Below, piece by piece: positions 60,511 through 64,000 of a DNA stretch of 64,000 bases. A program made the position numbers and the translations under genes. The DNA comes from an uncultured Bacteroidota bacterium. GTDB lineage: Bacteria; Bacteroidota; Bacteroidia; Flavobacteriales; Flavobacteriaceae. The notes under the pieces were generated by a model. That model was not told where the DNA came from, searched no databases, and saw nothing but the letters and a program-made list of their open reading frames with translations. The stretch's first letter is position 1, and the number at the start of each line of letters is the position of its first letter. The stretch is taken from the NCBI GenBank assembly GCA_902510415.1, contig CABXBH010000003.1:35522-99521 (forward strand). Direction: 5' to 3'.

Positions 60511-60633
60511 ATGAAAATAAAAGAATTTATTTATAATAAAGACACAAAGGAATCTAATTTAGCAGGGGTGTTATTCGTTGTTTTAGTAACAGCAATATGT
60601 ATAGGAATACTTTATTATTTCTTTTGGATCTAA
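60511..60633 (+). CDS. Tiny membrane protein, 40 residues
   Basis: Starts at an R2-type junction (CCGACATAAGATATG). Basic N-terminus, then AGVLFVVLVTAICIGILYYFFWI as one membrane helix. Its stop TAA is the first base triplet of the next R2. Confidence 0.5.
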   Translation: MKIKEFIYNKDTKESNLAGVLFVVLVTAICIGILYYFFWI

Positions 60634-60653
60634 ACCAACATACGATATGAAAA
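60631..60653 (+). repeat. R2 junction repeat
   Basis: TAA-ACCAACATACGATATGAAAAA: stop codon of the upstream gene, 13-nt spacer and start of the next. The same arrangement recurs at 60824 and, in variants, at 57718, 60497, 61096 and 62069. Confidence 0.8.
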
Positions 60654-60826
60654 AGGATGAAAAAAGAGCGGTTGGAATCATATTTATAATTGCCTTAATT
60701 TTAATTTTAGTTTTAGAGTATTCTAATTATAATACAGAAAAAAGGCTTAAATATGAAAGAGAAAAAGCTGAGGAAAGATTAGAGCTTTCAAAATTAAAAG
60801 ACTCAATAGAAATTAAAAAAGGCTAA
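60647..60826 (+). CDS. Tiny membrane protein with charged tail, 59 residues
   Basis: Hydrophobic segment VGIIFIIALILILVLEY then a strongly charged helix (RLKYEREKAEERLELSKLKDS), as in small coiled-coil membrane proteins. Flanked by R2 on both sides. Confidence 0.5.
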   Translation: MKKDEKRAVGIIFIIALILILVLEYSNYNTEKRLKYEREKAEERLELSKLKDSIEIKKG

Positions 60827-60838
60827 CCAACATACGAT

Positions 60839-61078
60839 ATGAAAAAAGAATACATCGGAGAATCAGGATATATTTTGTTTGCTTTAACAGCTATTGTTGA
60901 CTTGTTAAAAACAGCTAATGATTGGGATTCAATTTCAAATACGATTTTCGAGGCCTCATATATTATTGCATTAGTATTAGTTACTTTTGATGTTTACTTA
61001 GGATGGAAAAAGAAAAAAAATGTAATAGATCGAATAATTTTACTAATTGTTTTTATTGCTCTTTTCATCTTTTTTTAA
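60839..61078 (+). CDS. Small membrane protein, 79 residues
   Basis: Three hydrophobic stretches: SGYILFALTAIVDLL, SYIIALVLVTFDVYLGW and IILLIVFIALFIFF. Starts at R2 (TAACCAACATACGATATG). No family recognised. Confidence 0.55.
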   Translation: MKKEYIGESGYILFALTAIVDLLKTANDWDSISNTIFEASYIIALVLVTFDVYLGWKKKKNVIDRIILLIVFIALFIFF

Positions 61079-61109
61079 GTACTAATATCAATCTTAACCA
61101 ACATACAAT

Positions 61110-61280
61110 ATGAAAAAGCTAATACTCATTTTGGTAATTATCATAGCTACATTAAATCTATTATATACTTTTGGTTATCAAGGTGAGCCAATGAGTCAAT
61201 TTGAGTTTCTGACTCGAACACTTGGGAGTATAACTGCTATCTTAGGTGGTCTATTTTTATTAATAAAGAAACTTAAATGA
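61110..61280 (+). CDS. Small membrane protein, 56 residues
   Basis: Two segments: LILILVIIIATLNLLYTFGY and GSITAILGGLFLLIKKLK. The 5' 18 nt are the shared ATGAAAAAGCTAATACT head; R2 lies upstream (CCAACATACAATATG). Its TGA overlaps the next ATG (ATGA), which opens only a stub. Confidence 0.55.
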   Translation: MKKLILILVIIIATLNLLYTFGYQGEPMSQFEFLTRTLGSITAILGGLFLLIKKLK

Positions 61281-61297
61281 AAAAGCTAATACTATAA
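61277..61297 (+). pseudogene. Stub of the shared signal-peptide head
   Basis: ATGAAAAAGCTAATACTA is followed at once by TAA, so only six codons remain of the head that begins full genes at 57913 and 59286. Sequence after it is unrelated. Confidence 0.55.
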
Positions 61298-61299
61298 TT

Positions 61300-61401
61300 A
61301 TGTACGAAATTTACAAAGATATGACCCTTTGGGATTTGGCTTTTATAGTTTTTTTAAGTGTTATTTTTACTGCTTATAATTATTACAAAAAGAAAAAATG
61401 A
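61300..61401 (+). CDS. Tiny membrane protein, 33 residues
   Basis: Short polar start (MYEIYKDM), one hydrophobic helix (LWDLAFIVFLSVIFTAYNYY) and basic end KKKK. Follows the stub by 2 nt. Confidence 0.4.
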   Translation: MYEIYKDMTLWDLAFIVFLSVIFTAYNYYKKKK

Positions 61402-61423
61402 AAAACAACTAACAAAAAGGCTT

Positions 61424-61573
61424 ATGGAAATTTTTGATGACTTAGGTTTTGAGGAAATTGTTTCTACACTGTTGGTTATTGCTGTAATTGTCTATTTTAC
61501 ATACGTACGTGTTAAGTATTTGTTTAGGGGTGTTAAAAAGAAGAAGGACAAAGTAACACACGATAAACCATAA
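61424..61573 (+). CDS. Tiny membrane protein, 49 residues, with repeat-derived tail
   Basis: ATG at 61424 (MEIFDDLGFEEIVSTLLVIAV) rather than the earlier in-frame ATG at 61358, which lies inside the previous gene. One membrane helix and basic GVKKKKDK. The last residues VTHDKP are encoded by the R1 repeat that follows. Confidence 0.5.
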   Translation: MEIFDDLGFEEIVSTLLVIAVIVYFTYVRVKYLFRGVKKKKDKVTHDKP

Positions 61574-61604
61574 ACAACTTTTTCACTAACTTGTAGATAC
61601 ATTA
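61552..61604 (+). repeat. R1 repeat, copy 5
   Basis: AGTAACACACGATAAACCATAAACAAC, then core TTTTTCACTAACTTGTAG and ATACATTAC. It contains the stop codon of the gene ending at 61573. Confidence 0.88.
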
Positions 61605-61618
61605 CACAACTACATACT

Positions 61619-61993
61619 ATGCTTGAAGTTCCTGACTACTCAAAAATATTTGATAAATACTATGATGTTTTAAAAGATAAAATAATTAGATATGCTAAAG
61701 GAAATTTAGAAGGTGTACCTAAATTTTTTACTGAAAAGTATAATCACGATGACCCAAATTGCAATATAGAAGAATCTATTCAGGACTTTTTGGGCAGTGA
61801 ATTAAGGGATATTCTTCCTAAAATGCACAGTGAAAGGATAGAGCTTGAAAATGAGGAGGTTGGAGACGATGAAGATGAAGCTTGGGAATGTGGTTTTTGG
61901 GGTGATTGTGACGAAGAGTGGGGCTACCTGATGAATGATATAATTAGCAACATAGTTGAAACGGAGAAGCTTGCAACACACGATAAATTATAA
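61619..61993 (+). CDS. Acidic hypothetical protein, 124 residues
   Basis: Cytoplasmic and very acidic in its second half (ENEEVGDDEDEAWECGFWGDCDEEWGY). Helical N-terminus (YSKIFDKYYDVLKDKIIRYAKG). Ends in ATHDKL, which like VTHDKP of the previous cassette is encoded by R1. No family recognised. Confidence 0.6.
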   Translation: MLEVPDYSKIFDKYYDVLKDKIIRYAKGNLEGVPKFFTEKYNHDDPNCNIEESIQDFLGSELRDILPKMHSERIELENEEVGDDEDEAWECGFWGDCDEEWGYLMNDIISNIVETEKLATHDKL

Positions 61994-62024
61994 ACAACTT
62001 TTTCACTAACTTATAGATACATTA
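61972..62024 (+). repeat. R1 repeat, copy 6
   Basis: GCAACACACGATAAATTATAAACAAC, then TTTTTCACTAACTTATAG and ATACATTAA. It includes the stop codon of the preceding gene. Confidence 0.86.
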
Positions 62025-62082
62025 ACCTACTTAATAGAAATGTAATTATTAAGTAAGAAATAATGCTTAACCAACATACGAT

Positions 62083-62271
62083 ATGAATAAGTTAAAAGAT
62101 GCAAGAGACGTTTTAGGTGCAATATGGATTATAAGTATTGTTGTTCGAATTATTAGTAAAGTAACCGATTTATATGTTATGCCAAAATGGAGTGGTTATA
62201 TGATAATGGGAATTATTTTTACAGTTGCTATATTATCTGCATATATCTATTTTAAAGAAAAAAAGAAATGA
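62083..62271 (+). CDS. Small membrane protein, 62 residues
   Basis: Starts at R2 (TTAACCAACATACGATATG). Two hydrophobic segments, LGAIWIISIVVRIISKV and YMIMGIIFTVAILSAYIYF, with basic KEKKK end. Its TGA overlaps the start of a head stub (ATGA). Confidence 0.55.
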   Translation: MNKLKDARDVLGAIWIISIVVRIISKVTDLYVMPKWSGYMIMGIIFTVAILSAYIYFKEKKK

Positions 62272-62290
62272 AAAAGCTAATACTATTACA
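62269..62290 (+). pseudogene. Stub of the shared signal-peptide head
   Basis: ATGAAAAAGCTAATACTATTAC, identical to the first 22 nt of the genes at 57913 and 59286, then the match ends and runs into the 3' end of the minus-strand lipoprotein gene. Confidence 0.6.
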
Positions 62291-62292
62291 AT

Positions 62293-63015
62293 TTACAGTT
62301 CTCTTTTATATGTATAAACTGCATTTACATAATCATATTGCATAGTATTATCATCAGTAAAAATAATATAAATATCAGAAGCTGTTAGAGCGTTTGAACC
62401 ACCTTCAATATAAACTAGCTCATAATAACCATCTTGTACAGACCACGTACCTGTATATTGATTTTCTTCACATCCACTAGATGACAAGCTCCAATAGTCT
62501 AAAAAAGTGCCATCATCTCTAAATTCCATAAATAATTCAGGGCAATACCTTTCATTATCATAAGTGGTTAAATAATCTCCTAATAATTCAGAATAATAAA
62601 ACCAATAGTCTATAACACTACTTTCGGTTTCTGTAGATTTTCTACCGATAACATCTCCTCCTCTGTCATCAACCTCATTATAGTATGAGCCATAGCTAGA
62701 ACTCTCTTCCAATTGACCGTTGAATTCTCCAACAGCTGAATCTCTAATTAATGTTGCTTGAAACATTCCATCAGTATCGACACTTCCTTCCAAATTGTAA
62801 ATTATATTATTTTCTAAAGAAGTAAGAGACCCAATTAGCTGTCCATATTCATTAACTGAAACAATCCAACTTCCATTTTCTTCTTGCACAAATGAACCAG
62901 ACCAGAGTCCTTTAAATTCAGATTCAGTATTGGAGATTGCAAGATTATTTGCAGGCTCATTGGAGCAATTAAAAACAGAAACTGTTACCAAAAATATATA
63001 TAGTAGTTTTTTCAT
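62293..63015 (-). CDS. Hypothetical lipoprotein
   Basis: 240 residues from the ATG at 63015, lipoprotein signal with Cys17 (VFNC). The mature part starts with FKGLWSGSFVQEENGSWIVSV and is beta-rich, with GTWSVQDGYYELVYIEGG and YIIFTDDNTMQYDYVNAVY at the end, resembling lipocalin-like secreted proteins. No firm family. Minus strand, closing the small-gene array. Confidence 0.7.
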   Translation of the reverse strand: MKKLLYIFLVTVSVFNCSNEPANNLAISNTESEFKGLWSGSFVQEENGSWIVSVNEYGQLIGSLTSLENNIIYNLEGSVDTDGMFQATLIRDSAVGEFNGQLEESSSYGSYYNEVDDRGGDVIGRKSTETESSVIDYWFYYSELLGDYLTTYDNERYCPELFMEFRDDGTFLDYWSLSSSGCEENQYTGTWSVQDGYYELVYIEGGSNALTASDIYIIFTDDNTMQYDYVNAVYTYKREL

Positions 63016-63421
63016 ACCCCCAAGGTACAATAATTTTAAAAGAGAAGGATATGGGAAGTTCTAACTTTGGTGGGTAGTGGTTTAATATGTTCTTCCATAC
63101 TACATACATAAAAGCAATTTACAATTGCATCTTTTAACATATATAAACCTACCCTACTAACATACTTTTCTACAAAGTTAAAGTTCAATACAGGATACCT
63201 ATGTTTGATTAATCAATTTTTTTCAAATATATATGACAAGCAGAGTAGGTTGTTTATTGGATGTGTATGTATGATACATAACGTACTTAGTTGTTTAAGG
63301 TATATATACTTACTATATATAGTATATATAATGTATAGAGCAACATACGAACTATCAATATCCTTGTTTCTTACTTGACAAATCCTAAACAACTTACTAC
63401 CTTAACTAAAAATAATTCAGG
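63016..63421. other. 406-bp intergenic region without a convincing gene
   Basis: Very AT-rich with a self-complementary run of alternating TA (TATATATACTTACTATATAT at 63300-63319 and following). Contains a degenerate R1/R2 relic: AGCAACATACGAAC near 63343 and TAAACAACTTACTACC near 63389. No coding frame that I trust. It probably holds promoters for both flanking genes. Confidence 0.5.
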
Positions 63422-64000
63422 ATGAAAAAACTTTTTACACTTTTAGCATTAACTATCTCATTTAGTATGAATGGACAAATGGACGATCATAGCGCTGGCA
63501 CTTCAGCAGGATTTTTTGCCGTAGCAATGGGGTATGATACAGCAGCAAGTGGAGACTATTCTACAGCTATGGGAAAAACCACAACTGCAAATGGAATTGA
63601 ATCTACAGCAATGGGAAGGAGTACAACAGCAAGTGGAAGTCGTTCTACAGCAATGGGAGGTTACACAACAGCAAATGGATATGCTTCTACAGCAATGGGA
63701 TATAGCACTAACGCAAATGGAAATTATTCTACAGCAATGGGGTATTATACAACAGCGAGTGATTATGCCTCAACTGTCATTGGACAATATAATTCTTCAG
63801 GCTCTTCTGTTTCAGCATTTTTAGGTGATGTTTCATTTTCTACATCTGCCCCCGCTTTTGTGATTGGAAATGGAGCAGATGCATCCAATAAATCGGATGC
63901 TTTTAAGGTAATGTTTAATGGTGATGCTACAGTTAGTAATGACTTAACAGTAAGTGGAGATGTAGTGATTTCATCCGATGCAAGATTAAAGTCAAACATC
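63422..64000 (+). CDS. YadA-head-repeat protein with Peptidase_S74 chaperone start (3' end outside window)
   Basis: Open from the ATG at 63422 to the end of the window. Signal peptide MKKLFTLLALTISFSMNGQ, then about nine head repeats of ~14 residues of the form S-T-A-M-G-x-x-T-x-A-x-G (for example STAMGKTTTANG, STAMGRSTTASG). Then comes a linker ending in SSDARLKSNI, which is the opening of the S74 intramolecular chaperone of fibre proteins. It is likely a trimeric surface adhesin or fibre of a Bacteroidetes type. A glutamine-rich frame at 63534-63824 on the same strand is an out-of-frame shadow of the repeats. Confidence 0.88.
   Translation, partial: MKKLFTLLALTISFSMNGQMDDHSAGTSAGFFAVAMGYDTAASGDYSTAMGKTTTANGIESTAMGRSTTASGSRSTAMGGYTTANGYASTAMGYSTNANGNYSTAMGYYTTASDYASTVIGQYNSSGSSVSAFLGDVSFSTSAPAFVIGNGADASNKSDAFKVMFNGDATVSNDLTVSGDVVISSDARLKSNI

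Noticed and set aside
53781-62024. R1 repeats as integron attC sites
   Set aside because: The repeats are not palindromic and lack the RYYYAAC/GTTRRRY core pair; no integrase gene is in the window. The cassette idea is kept without the integron label.
53781-62024. R1 and R2 as a CRISPR array
   Set aside because: Spacing ranges from hundreds to thousands of bases and the intervening DNA is coding; no cas genes.
63534-63824. Glutamine/leucine-rich 96-residue protein
   Set aside because: It is the out-of-frame reading of the YadA-type head repeats of the gene at 63422; its apparent periodicity comes from that gene.

Overview
The window reads as a low-GC chromosome segment from a Bacteroidetes bacterium, most likely a marine member of the Flavobacteriaceae. 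The evidence is the SusC/SusD pair with GH92 mannosidases, menaquinone as the quinone, many short secreted lipoproteins with an MKKLxxLL...C signal, flavobacterial families (DUF5916, DUF2834, a DUF5117-type zinc protease, AMP nucleosidase), and the near absence of Shine-Dalgarno sequences. Neither window edge is a natural boundary: a susC gene is cut at the left and a YadA-head/S74 gene at the right.

1-13.5 kb: a mannan or high-mannose-glycan utilisation locus on the + strand. It holds the SusC C-terminus, SusD, two surface lipoproteins with discoidin-like domains, and three consecutive but divergent GH92 alpha-mannosidases. A tRNA-Pro(GGG) on the other strand closes it. 13.5-17.5 kb: a cupin-SDR pair and four minus-strand secreted proteins, two of them followed by good intrinsic terminators. 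17.5-25 kb: a compact minus-strand menaquinone operon, menG-F-D-B-A-C-E in transcription order, without menH or the DHNA-CoA thioesterase. 25-40 kb: mixed housekeeping and envelope genes, including a zinc metalloprotease that appears to have lost an internal block of its catalytic domain and an acidic lipoprotein with about six internal repeats.

40-53.5 kb is the most interesting accessory block. It contains a DUF2779 protein with a Cas4-like half and a DEDD-exonuclease-like half, translationally coupled to a tiny helical protein. Divergent from it is a small PD-(D/E)XK nuclease-like protein. Next is a 1598-residue membrane-anchored STAND-type ATPase, and divergent from that a five-gene set: two small unknowns, a MoxR AAA+ ATPase, a leucine-rich-repeat protein with a duplicated architecture, and a DUF2201-type metallopeptidase-VWA protein. 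ATPase, VWA/peptidase, a repeat-rich probable recognition protein, a large signal-transducing ATPase and nucleases together resemble a multi-component NTP-dependent conflict or quality-control system. That function is inference, not shown by the sequence.

53.7-62.3 kb is an array of about 20 very short genes (tiny membrane proteins, lipoproteins, a Kazal-like protein, SnoaL- and DinB-like proteins). They are separated by two recurring intergenic repeats: R1, about 50 bp and found six times, and R2, about 20 bp and running into the start codon. A near-identical signal-peptide DNA segment heads several unrelated genes and also occurs as stubs. The stop codons of upstream genes often lie inside the repeats, so the genes look like cassettes exchanged at these repeats, although no recognisable integron attC site or integrase is present.
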